Source: Candidatus Omnitrophota bacterium (GTDB taxonomy: Bacteria; Omnitrophota; Gorgyraeia; Zapsychrales; Zapsychraceae). From it: a stretch of 34,389 nt of DNA. A program made the position numbers and the translations under genes. Positions 26,692 through 34,389 of the stretch are shown here, piece by piece. The stretch lies in assembly GCA_015233495.1 (NCBI GenBank), contig JADFXQ010000002.1, positions 1 to 34,389 on the forward strand. The letters run 5' to 3'. The notes below the pieces were generated by a model. It searched no databases. It saw only the letters and a list, made by a program, of their open reading frames with translations, and had not been told where the DNA came from. Positions within the stretch are counted from its first letter, which is position 1. Each line of letters begins with the position of its first letter.

Positions 26692-28079
26692 AAACCGAAA
26701 CTTTATTTATTAACCCGTTTTACCGGCAATTTGACGGCCCGATCACCGATAATCGTTTGCCGCCTTTGGAGCTGATCAATTGCGCAACAATGCTTAAGCA
26801 GCAAGGCCGGCTGGTCCGGGTCGTAGATGCGCACATTCAGCAGTGGGGAGCGGCGGATTTAGCACGGCGCGATTTGGACATTGATCCGGGGCTGGTGGTT
26901 ATGGGCACTTCGCCGCTCAATACGTGGCAATGCCCGCCAAAAACGATCGAGCCGTTTTTTACAGCAGCGCGGGCGATGAAAAAAAAGTTTCCCCAGGCTT
27001 TGGTGATCGGGTGCGGACCGGGTACTTGTTTTTTTCTGCGAGAAATGCTATCCGTTTGCGATTTAGTCATTGCCGGACAGCCGGAGCCATTTTTTCAAGC
27101 GGTTGGCAACCCCGGCGACAAAGCGGTGTTATTTGCGGCGCCGGGCGCGGTTTTTTTAGAACCCTCCGGAGAAATGACCCGGGTTGATCCCGTGCGCCGG
27201 GCGGATATGACGGCCTGGCCTTGTCCGGATTATAAGTTATTGGATTATCGGCAATACCGGTTTGGGGTGATGCGGGATTGGGTGGTGGAATTGGAAACTT
27301 CGCGCGGCTGTCCGCAATTGTGTGATTTTTGTTTTCAGGCCATGACGCATTATCAGTACAGCCATAAAACTGTCCGGCAAGTGATTGCCGAAATGCGTTA
27401 TGTCGCGGCGGAACTGGGCGGCCGGGATATTTTTTTCGCGGATCTGGACATGGGAGCGGACCAAAATTTTTTAAAGGAATTGCTCCCTGCCATGGCTGCC
27501 GAGCAGTTTCCGTTGCGCTGGTCCGCAAATTTTCGTTCAGGGTGTTTGAATTCGGAATTGCTTCCGCAGCTCCGGCGAGCCGGATGCCAGGTCGCCTTGA
27601 TCGGTGTGGAGAGCGCCGACGAACAGTTTCAGCAGGCGATGGGAAAAAACGCCTCGCTCGCGCAGCTGCGGCAACGGATCGCGTTAGCGCAAAAACACGG
27701 TTTGGAAGTCGCGGGTTACTTTATGATTGGTTTGCCCGCCGAGGATGAGAGCCGGATCAACGCGACCGTGCGTTTGGCTCAGGATTTGAATTTGGATTAT
27801 GCCAGTTTTCAAATCCAGACGAGCTATCCGGATCCCGCCCGCCCGGGACAGTGTAAGGAAACCGGCGGGTTGCCGCAAGTATCGGCCGAACGTCTGGCGG
27901 AATTGCAGTCGCTGGCTTATCAAAAATTTTATCTGCGGCCGGGATACATTTTGAAAAAATTTCCTTTATTGGCAAATCCGCGGAATTTGTGGTCGCATTT
28001 GCGGGTTTTTGCGCAAACTTTTCAAAGGAAAACAATCGCCGTACAGAGAGGAATCAGCGATGCAGCTCAAACAAAATGA
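26688..28079 (+). CDS. B12-binding-domain radical SAM protein
   Basis: LPPLELINCATMLKQQGRLVRVVDAH..., LETSRGCPQLCDFCFQ CxxxCxxC. Confidence 0.88.
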   Translation: MKTETLFINPFYRQFDGPITDNRLPPLELINCATMLKQQGRLVRVVDAHIQQWGAADLARRDLDIDPGLVVMGTSPLNTWQCPPKTIEPFFTAARAMKKKFPQALVIGCGPGTCFFLREMLSVCDLVIAGQPEPFFQAVGNPGDKAVLFAAPGAVFLEPSGEMTRVDPVRRADMTAWPCPDYKLLDYRQYRFGVMRDWVVELETSRGCPQLCDFCFQAMTHYQYSHKTVRQVIAEMRYVAAELGGRDIFFADLDMGADQNFLKELLPAMAAEQFPLRWSANFRSGCLNSELLPQLRRAGCQVALIGVESADEQFQQAMGKNASLAQLRQRIALAQKHGLEVAGYFMIGLPAEDESRINATVRLAQDLNLDYASFQIQTSYPDPARPGQCKETGGLPQVSAERLAELQSLAYQKFYLRPGYILKKFPLLANPRNLWSHLRVFAQTFQRKTIAVQRGISDAAQTK

Positions 28080-28857
28080 ATGGTCCGTGCAGTGGCAGAA
28101 TTTGAGGCATGACGGCTGTGATCAATCCGGCGCGACCCAACAGCATTTTTTGAATTTTTTTTTAAAACCTTATGATGCCGGCATTTTTAAAAATAAAGTC
28201 GTTCTTGACGCGGGGTGCGGGGGAGGGGATAAATTGTTTTTCCTGTCTGCTTTGGCCCGGCGGGTGATTGGCGTTGATTTGAACACTCAGTCTGTTGTGG
28301 CTCAGCGCATACAAGACCAGGGCTGCTGCAACGTCGAGTTTATCGAAGCGGATTTGGCGGAGCTTAAACTTCCGGAACAGGTCGATATTCTCATATCTGA
28401 TGGAGTGATCCATCACACGGTAGATCCAGACCGCACGTTTGCCAACCTAAAAAGCTTAGTTAAACCCGGAGGGCTCATGATGGTGATGGTTTATGCCCAG
28501 GAGGGCAATTGGGTCAATCAGCATATTTTGAATAAAATTTTTGCGATCACGCGTGCTTGGCCGTATATCTTAAAACGGTGGTTGGCAGTTTTTTTGGCCC
28601 GGTGTTTACGCGGTTACGGCCGGGTTATCTGTTTTTGCCGTATCACGGGTTTGCCGTTTTATCGGTATTTGCATGATTATTTTTTGGGGATGTCGTTTTC
28701 GATGAATGTTTTGGATATTTATGATCAAATTAACGCGCCGCTGGTGTATTACATCGCGCGGCAGGATATCGAGCGTTGGTTTCAGGATGATTTTGAAGAT
28801 GTGAACATCTTTCACGAAAAAGGCGTTACTTGGGTCGCGAATGGACGGAAAAAATGA
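28060..28857 (+). CDS. Class I SAM-dependent methyltransferase
   Basis: VVLDAGCGGGDKLFFLSALARRVIGVDLNTQSVV...DGVIHHTVDPDRTFANLKSLVKPGGLMMVMVY; ATG 28060 inside the end of the previous gene. Confidence 0.88.
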   Translation: MQLKQNEWSVQWQNLRHDGCDQSGATQQHFLNFFLKPYDAGIFKNKVVLDAGCGGGDKLFFLSALARRVIGVDLNTQSVVAQRIQDQGCCNVEFIEADLAELKLPEQVDILISDGVIHHTVDPDRTFANLKSLVKPGGLMMVMVYAQEGNWVNQHILNKIFAITRAWPYILKRWLAVFLARCLRGYGRVICFCRITGLPFYRYLHDYFLGMSFSMNVLDIYDQINAPLVYYIARQDIERWFQDDFEDVNIFHEKGVTWVANGRKK

Positions 28858-31154
28858 ACAACGTAGCTTGGCCACAATCCTTATTTAAAGATATTTTTGC
28901 TTTGGTGTTATTGGCAGCCGTGTATTTTTTCTTAGCCGTGCCGAGTATAAATTGGGATCATGTCGAACTGCGTAAAGGGTATGGCACGGATCCGGACAAA
29001 GGGGGGATCAGTGAGGCCTTAGGTTACGCGTATCACTTTAAAGAAAATTGGTCAGTGGGATATAAAACTTATCCGCAAGGCTATGGTCTGGGTTTGGCCC
29101 TGTTTTATAAAACCGCGGTGTTTATTGCCCAGTCATTTCATAGGTTGCCGGATTTCGCGTTGACGGTCGCCAATAATGTTTATGGGCGGATGCCGTCTGC
29201 CGACGTAAAAATCTCCACTATTGAAGGCCGGACTTTCTTTTTGTTTTTGGCCCGGTGGTATTCTGTGCTTTGGGGGTATTTGACCTTGGTCTTGGTCTAT
29301 ATGATCGGACGCGACCACTATGGCCGCAGATCAATCGGATTGGCTAGCGCGTTTTTTTTAATGGCGTCATATTCTTTTATGATGCTTGCCCAGCTGGCGA
29401 AATATCCGGCGATGGCCAATTTTTTTGTATTTCTTAATCTTTATTATATTTACGTGGTTTTACGCTATCCGGGCTGGCGGACGTATATCCTCGCCGGGAT
29501 TTGTGCCGGGTTAGGATCCGCGGTGATTTATTACCACGCGATCTTTATATTTTTTCTGGGCCTGGCCCATATTCTCGCTTTACCGGCGGCAGAGCGCCGC
29601 AGTTTCAGAAAGCTATTTTTTCATCCCTATATGATCGGCGCGGGAATGGCTTTTCTGCTGACATTTGGCGCGCTCAATCCCCGGATTATCAAATGGGGAT
29701 TTGCTTTATTATTGGATCTGATTGGCTGGTCGTCGATTTTCGGCGGGACAGGCGGCCGCGGGGACGTGTTGATTTATCATCGGTATCACGGCCTGTTTTC
29801 CTTGCTCGGCAATCTGCGCGACCATATCGGGCCGGCTTTGTCCGCGGCGGTTTTGGCGGGTTTGGTCGCCGCGGTAGCGTGGCGCAAAGAAAAGATGATT
29901 TTGCTGACGCTTTTGATCGGTTTGTTTTATAGTTGGTTTAGTTTGGCGGCGCCGGAAACCTACATCATTTTTTTATCGTTTCCTGTTTTTTATTTGGTTT
30001 TTTCCCGGGCGCTGGTTCAGAAGATGGATCGGTTTTTGGGGAATACAGTCCCGGTGGTTGGGCGGCGCGTTTTGTTGGCTTTGATCGTGGCAGTCATTTC
30101 GGCCGGGGGATTTTTACGGATCTACGCTCAAGGTTTGATTAACACGCAAATTTCTTCTCCGCTGCTTGCCCGGATGTGGATCCAACGCAATTTGCCGCAG
30201 GAGGCGATTTTGCTGACCGAGGCTTATGGGGTGATGGCGAATGATCATTCGGACCAGATTTTTCGCATTTCATTTCAAGGCGGGAAAAATGATTTATCGC
30301 ACAATTTATGCGATATGACCTGGGACGCGGGAGAAAAAATATTTAACGCTCAATATGCCGTGGCGGGCGGGAGGTTTTATTCCGAAACTTTTTCCGAAGA
30401 GAATGTTAACCGCTATCCCGCGTTTAAAAAACAGCTTTCTCCCCGGGGCATCGGTTATGGATTGAGAGAAAGTTATCAGACGTATCGGAATCTGTTACAA
30501 CAAAACGCTGTCTTGGTGAAAGAGTTTCCTCAGGGCAAGTGGATTGGGGAAGATCAGCTTAATATTTTAGGATATCAGTTTCTCGGGGTTCCGCTGGCGC
30601 AGCTGCCGGCTTTTTTGACTGATCCCCGGGCCAGGTCCTATGGGTATGGCGTGAAAATTTATCGTTTAACTCCGGAGTTTTGGGCCGCTTTTGAAAAAGC
30701 GGCAGGCGCGTCGATTACCCGACAGAGCGCGGCGAATCAAGATCTCCGGGATTTTCCGCCGCAGGGTTTTAAGACGGAAATGCGCGTGGATCCGTTGCGG
30801 CGGGATATTCAGGTCAATGTGTGTTGGCAAAATAACCAAGAAAGGATTTTAAGACAGCTGTTTTTTTGTTTAGAACATTGTAATCGGCAAAATAAAAGTC
30901 ACGCTTATTTTATCGATAGGATCAAAGATGTGCTGCGCCAAGAGAGCAATCAGGCAAGCTGGACGTTTAATGAAATGGATTTTCCCCGGCGGGAAAGTTA
31001 TTGTTCCACTTACCGTTTAGCAATACCGCCGGGTTTAAAAAAAGGGAAATACACCTTAAAGATGACCAATACGGCAGCTGGGGATCAAGTTTATAAAATC
31101 GGTAAAATTATTTTGGACGGACAAATTATTGTCCGCGACTGCCAAGCCAGGTAA
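28854..31154 (+). CDS. Large multi-pass membrane protein, GT39/ArnT-like glycosyltransferase candidate with soluble C-terminal region
   Basis: About 766 aa; TM-rich N-terminal 60 percent, soluble C-terminus; ATGA overlap with the preceding gene. Confidence 0.6.
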   Translation: MNNVAWPQSLFKDIFALVLLAAVYFFLAVPSINWDHVELRKGYGTDPDKGGISEALGYAYHFKENWSVGYKTYPQGYGLGLALFYKTAVFIAQSFHRLPDFALTVANNVYGRMPSADVKISTIEGRTFFLFLARWYSVLWGYLTLVLVYMIGRDHYGRRSIGLASAFFLMASYSFMMLAQLAKYPAMANFFVFLNLYYIYVVLRYPGWRTYILAGICAGLGSAVIYYHAIFIFFLGLAHILALPAAERRSFRKLFFHPYMIGAGMAFLLTFGALNPRIIKWGFALLLDLIGWSSIFGGTGGRGDVLIYHRYHGLFSLLGNLRDHIGPALSAAVLAGLVAAVAWRKEKMILLTLLIGLFYSWFSLAAPETYIIFLSFPVFYLVFSRALVQKMDRFLGNTVPVVGRRVLLALIVAVISAGGFLRIYAQGLINTQISSPLLARMWIQRNLPQEAILLTEAYGVMANDHSDQIFRISFQGGKNDLSHNLCDMTWDAGEKIFNAQYAVAGGRFYSETFSEENVNRYPAFKKQLSPRGIGYGLRESYQTYRNLLQQNAVLVKEFPQGKWIGEDQLNILGYQFLGVPLAQLPAFLTDPRARSYGYGVKIYRLTPEFWAAFEKAAGASITRQSAANQDLRDFPPQGFKTEMRVDPLRRDIQVNVCWQNNQERILRQLFFCLEHCNRQNKSHAYFIDRIKDVLRQESNQASWTFNEMDFPRRESYCSTYRLAIPPGLKKGKYTLKMTNTAAGDQVYKIGKIILDGQIIVRDCQAR

Positions 31155-31165
31155 GGGAGGGGCGG

Positions 31166-32350
31166 ATGACCCAAATACAGGATAAAAAACGGGTAATAGC
31201 GATCATTCCCGCCCGGGGAGGGTCGAAATCGATTCCGCAGAAAAATATTTTTTCTTTTTGCGGCAAGCCGCTTTTAGCCTGGTCTATAGAACAAGCGAAA
31301 CAAAGCGAATGTGTCGGCGAAGTCTATGTGTCCACGAATGATGCGGGTATCGCGCAGGTGGCTCAGGCCTATGGCGCTCAAATTATTTGGCGGCCGGAAG
31401 AACTTTCTGGTGATACGGCTTCTTCCGAGACGGCAATCGAACACGCTTTGCAGCAAATCGAACAAACGCAAAAAGTGGATTTGGTGGTCTTTTTGCAAGC
31501 CACTTCGCCGGTGCGGTTGAAAACGGATATTGACCTGGCCATGCGGCATTTTCACGCCCTGCAGGCGGATTCTTTATTTTCCGCGGCGGAAGTGACGGAT
31601 TTTTGTTTGTGGAAAAAAGCGGATGACCGGTTTGAAAGTTTTTCTTTTGATTATCAAGCGCGCGGTCAAAGGCAGACGCGGCCGCCTTTGTATTTGGAAA
31701 ACGGGTCAATTTATATTTTTTCGCCGGGAGCGCTGCGGCAATACCACAATCGTCTGGGCGGGAAGATTACCGCGTTTTTGATGCCCCGGGAAAGATCTTT
31801 TGAAATTGACACGGCGGAAGATATTCCCGTGTGCGCGCATTTTCTGCGGCGGATGCTGGCCGCTTCCCAGCCGGCCGTCACGGCCCGCGATGTTGATTTA
31901 CTGGTCTATGATTTTGACGGAGTCATGACGGACAATAAAGTGATTGTCCAACAGGACGGCTTAGAAGCGGTGGCGGCCAACCGCGGCGACGGACTCGCGG
32001 TCGCGCTTCTAAAAAAACAGGGCTGGCGACAAATGATTGTTTCCACCGAAACCAACCCGGTTGTGGCTAAGCGCGCCCAGAAGATCGAGATCCCGGTTTA
32101 TCAAAGTGTGGGCGATAAAAAACAATGGGTAATGGATTATTGCGCGCGGGAAAAAATTGATTTAAGCCGCGTGCTTTATGTGGGAAATGATTTGAACGAT
32201 CTCGCGGTGATGTCGGTTGTCGGCTGGCCGGCGTGTCCGCTGGACGCGCATCCTGTCGTTAAAGATAGCGCGCGGATTGTTTTAAATCGGCGCGGCGGGG
32301 ATGGCGTGATCCGCGCGTTGTATGACGTTTTAAATTCCAAAAAAGAATAA
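31166..32350 (+). CDS. Fused acylneuraminate (CMP-nonulosonate) cytidylyltransferase + KdsC-like HAD phosphatase
   Basis: VIAIIPARGGSKSIPQKNIFSFCGKPLLAWSIEQA (NeuA-like) then DLLVYDFDGVMTDNKVIVQQDG...NRGDGLAVALLKKQG...YVGNDLNDLAVM (KdsC-type HAD). Confidence 0.92.
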   Translation: MTQIQDKKRVIAIIPARGGSKSIPQKNIFSFCGKPLLAWSIEQAKQSECVGEVYVSTNDAGIAQVAQAYGAQIIWRPEELSGDTASSETAIEHALQQIEQTQKVDLVVFLQATSPVRLKTDIDLAMRHFHALQADSLFSAAEVTDFCLWKKADDRFESFSFDYQARGQRQTRPPLYLENGSIYIFSPGALRQYHNRLGGKITAFLMPRERSFEIDTAEDIPVCAHFLRRMLAASQPAVTARDVDLLVYDFDGVMTDNKVIVQQDGLEAVAANRGDGLAVALLKKQGWRQMIVSTETNPVVAKRAQKIEIPVYQSVGDKKQWVMDYCAREKIDLSRVLYVGNDLNDLAVMSVVGWPACPLDAHPVVKDSARIVLNRRGGDGVIRALYDVLNSKKE

Positions 32351-32365
32351 AAAAGGAGAATCCAC

Positions 32366-33208
32366 ATGTCGGTGTTTTTTATCGCGGAAATCGGAATCAA
32401 TCATAACGGCGATATGGCGATTGCCAAGAAATTGATCGATGTGGCTTCGTTCGCCGGATGCGACGCGGTGAAGTTTCAGAAAAGGACGATTGATAAAGTT
32501 TATTCCCGGGAGTTGCTTGATTCGCCGCGGGAAAGCCCCTGGGGGAAGACCCAGCGCGCCCAGAAAGAGGGATTGGAATTCAATGAAAAGCAATATGATG
32601 AAATCAACGCCTATTGCCAACAAAAAAACATTGCCTGGTTCGCTTCGGCGTGGGATGTGGACAGCCAAATTTTTTTAAGAAAATATCCGACCCGTTACAA
32701 CAAAGTGGCTTCCGCGGTATTAACTCACGGGGATCTGATCGAACAGATCGCCGCGGAACGGAAACCCACGTTCATTTCCACTGGCATGAGTTCCTTGGAA
32801 GAAATCGACCGGGCCGTGGCGATATTCCGCGGCGCGCAATGCCCGTTTGAATTACTGCATTGCAACAGCGTTTATCCGATGCCGGACGCGGACGCTAATT
32901 TGCGCGTCATTGAAACTTTGGCGAAGCGTTATCAATGCAAGGTGGGATACAGCGGACATGAGGTGGGATTGCAAATCACGATGGCCGCGGTTGCTTTGGG
33001 CGCTACGACGATTGAACGCCATATCACCTTGGACAGATCCATGTACGGCTCGGATCAGGCCGCTTCCTTAGAGCCGACCGGGCTGTTGCGTTTAGTGCGG
33101 GACTGCCGGATTATTCATAAGGCTTTGGGCGATGGCGAAAAAAAAGTCTCGGATTCCGAGCTTAAAATTAAAAATAAACTCCGTCCGTTAAATTGGGGGC
33201 AAAAATGA
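32366..33208 (+). CDS. NeuB-family N-acetylneuraminate-type synthase lacking the C-terminal SAF domain
   Basis: FFIAEIGINHNGDMAIAKKLIDVASFAGCDAVKFQKRTIDKVYS...STGMSSLEEI...LLHCNSVYPMPD...GYSGHEVG...ERHITLDRSMYGSDQAASLEP; only 280 aa. Confidence 0.92.
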   Translation: MSVFFIAEIGINHNGDMAIAKKLIDVASFAGCDAVKFQKRTIDKVYSRELLDSPRESPWGKTQRAQKEGLEFNEKQYDEINAYCQQKNIAWFASAWDVDSQIFLRKYPTRYNKVASAVLTHGDLIEQIAAERKPTFISTGMSSLEEIDRAVAIFRGAQCPFELLHCNSVYPMPDADANLRVIETLAKRYQCKVGYSGHEVGLQITMAAVALGATTIERHITLDRSMYGSDQAASLEPTGLLRLVRDCRIIHKALGDGEKKVSDSELKIKNKLRPLNWGQK

Positions 33209-34200
33209 ACCAACCTGCGCAACGCTGGGTTTATCTCAACGGCGAATATGTCCGGGAGGCAGACGCGAAAATTTCGATTTTCGATTCCGCTTTGATGTTC
33301 GGCGACATGATTTTTGAGATGACCCGGTCTTTTAATAAAAAACAGTTCAGGCTCCGGGAACATTTGGAGCGGCTCGCTTTGGGGATGAAAATATTTCATA
33401 TTCCTTTGGACTTGTCGGTCGATCAATTGGAAGCCCGCTGTTTAGAAGTAATTGAAAAGAATGAGCCGGCTTTCAGCAAAACGGATGAGCATCGGCTGAT
33501 GATCAATGTGAGCCGGGGACCGTTGAGCATCTATCATAAGGTTTTTGACCGCCCGGTTGGTCCGACCGTGGTGATCGCGGATTTTCCTTTGAAGTGGACA
33601 GTGGTAGGGATGGGCGCTTTGTTCGACAAAGGGATCAATGCTGTGGTGCCGTCGCAACGGGCGATCCCGGCAGCTTTGATGGACCCCAAAATCAAAAATC
33701 GCAGCCGGATGTTTTATCAAACCGCGAACATCGAGTTGTCCCGGATGAAGGGGGAAAATAATTGGGCGTTATTGTTGGACCCCGACGGTTTTATTGCCGA
33801 AGGCACCGGTTGTAATTTTTTTATCGTAAAAGACAAAAAAATCTTTACCCCGGAGGGCAGAAATATTTTGCGGGGCATCAGCCGCAATTATATTTTTGAA
33901 CTGGCCGAAACATTGGGTATTTCTTGCCGGGAAAAAAATCTTGAACCCTATGATGTGTACGCGGCGGACGAGGCCTTTGTAACTGCCACGCCGTTTTGCG
34001 CTTTGCCGGTAACGCATTTTAATTTTACCAAAATCGGTTCCGGCGCGATGGGGGCGGTGACGCGTCAGCTGTTAGACGTTTGGGGAAAAAATGTCGGGGT
34101 GGATATTGTGCGGCAAATTAAGGCCTTTAATGAGGAAGTGCAATTGGCGAGCGCCGGCCCCGTGTCAACGCCGTATCAATTTAAGACAGAAGAAAAATGA
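33205..34200 (+). CDS. Class IV (BCAT/DAAT-fold) PLP aminotransferase
   Basis: VYLNGEYVREADAKISIFDSALMFGDMIFEMTR, DPKIKNRSRM, GFIAEGTGCNFFIVKDKKIFTPEG.NILRGISR; ATGA overlap with neuB. Confidence 0.9.
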   Translation: MNQPAQRWVYLNGEYVREADAKISIFDSALMFGDMIFEMTRSFNKKQFRLREHLERLALGMKIFHIPLDLSVDQLEARCLEVIEKNEPAFSKTDEHRLMINVSRGPLSIYHKVFDRPVGPTVVIADFPLKWTVVGMGALFDKGINAVVPSQRAIPAALMDPKIKNRSRMFYQTANIELSRMKGENNWALLLDPDGFIAEGTGCNFFIVKDKKIFTPEGRNILRGISRNYIFELAETLGISCREKNLEPYDVYAADEAFVTATPFCALPVTHFNFTKIGSGAMGAVTRQLLDVWGKNVGVDIVRQIKAFNEEVQLASAGPVSTPYQFKTEEK

Positions 34201-34231
34201 CGATATTTTAATTTTGAATGGGTAAGCAAGG

Positions 34232-34389
34232 CTAAAAATTATTTTCTTCTGCCACGGGTTATTTTGGCCGTCTGCTTCGGTTTACGGCGAGCTTTCTATC
34301 GCGATTTTTAAACGCGGAAAGCTCGCCGTAAAACCTCGCAGACTTTTGGCCAAAAAACCCTTATTGTGTCAGAAGAAAATAATTTTTAG
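34232..34389. repeat. 158-bp imperfect palindrome ending exactly at the window edge (MITE/REP-like or contig-end foldback)
   Basis: CTAAAAATTATTTTCTTCTG (34232-34251) is a perfect inverse of CAGAAGAAAATAATTTTTAG (34370-34389). Inner arms TTTACGGCGAGCTTTC (34281-34296) and GAAAGCTCGCCGTAAA (34317-34332) also match; arms between differ by substitutions and indels. Confidence 0.9.

Noticed and set aside
27067-27528. 153-aa minus-strand ORF opposite a radical SAM gene
   Set aside because: Antisense Pro-rich translation without RBS or domain.
1-34389. tRNA/rRNA genes, transposases, integrases or prophage genes
   Set aside because: No tRNA/rRNA signature or recombinase/phage protein was recognised on either strand by eye; covariance searches were not possible.

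Overview
Gene-dense bacterial window of about 34.4 kb. It is probably from an uncultured Omnitrophota-like (OP3) lineage; this lineage call rests only on the remembered style of the 750-aa secreted protein at 13988-16240 and was not verified by search. Left part: a REP-like 'GADLVSAR' dispersed repeat; a fimbrial-chaperone-like gene and a large outer-membrane barrel protein with SdrD/Cna-B-like C-terminal repeats; a minus-strand unit made of promoter, c-di-GMP-I (GEMM-I) riboswitch, intrinsic terminator, 45-bp tandem repeat and small secreted protein; a Phd/PIN toxin-antitoxin pair with 10-bp iterons overlapping its promoter; two small envelope-type genes. Next, a minus-strand SAM-centred trio (nucleoside phosphorylase, divergent SpeD-like, SET domain) and a plus-strand run of aldo/keto reductase, SPL-family radical SAM, gnd, zwf and response regulator. 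The right half (16458-34200) is one near-continuous plus-strand glycan/lipid-modification cluster. It starts with a MarR-EPS-like regulator and contains GT2s, GT39-like membrane proteins, two B12-type radical SAM proteins, a YdjC deacetylase, an SGNH hydrolase, AsnB, two methyltransferases, a NeuA-HAD fusion, a short NeuB and a class IV aminotransferase. The window ends exactly at the edge of a 158-bp imperfect palindrome. The best candidates for something undescribed are the nonulosonate-type cluster, the SET/SpeD-like/nucleoside-phosphorylase locus and the riboswitch-controlled small surface protein. All calls are by eye from sequence and translations; no searches were run.
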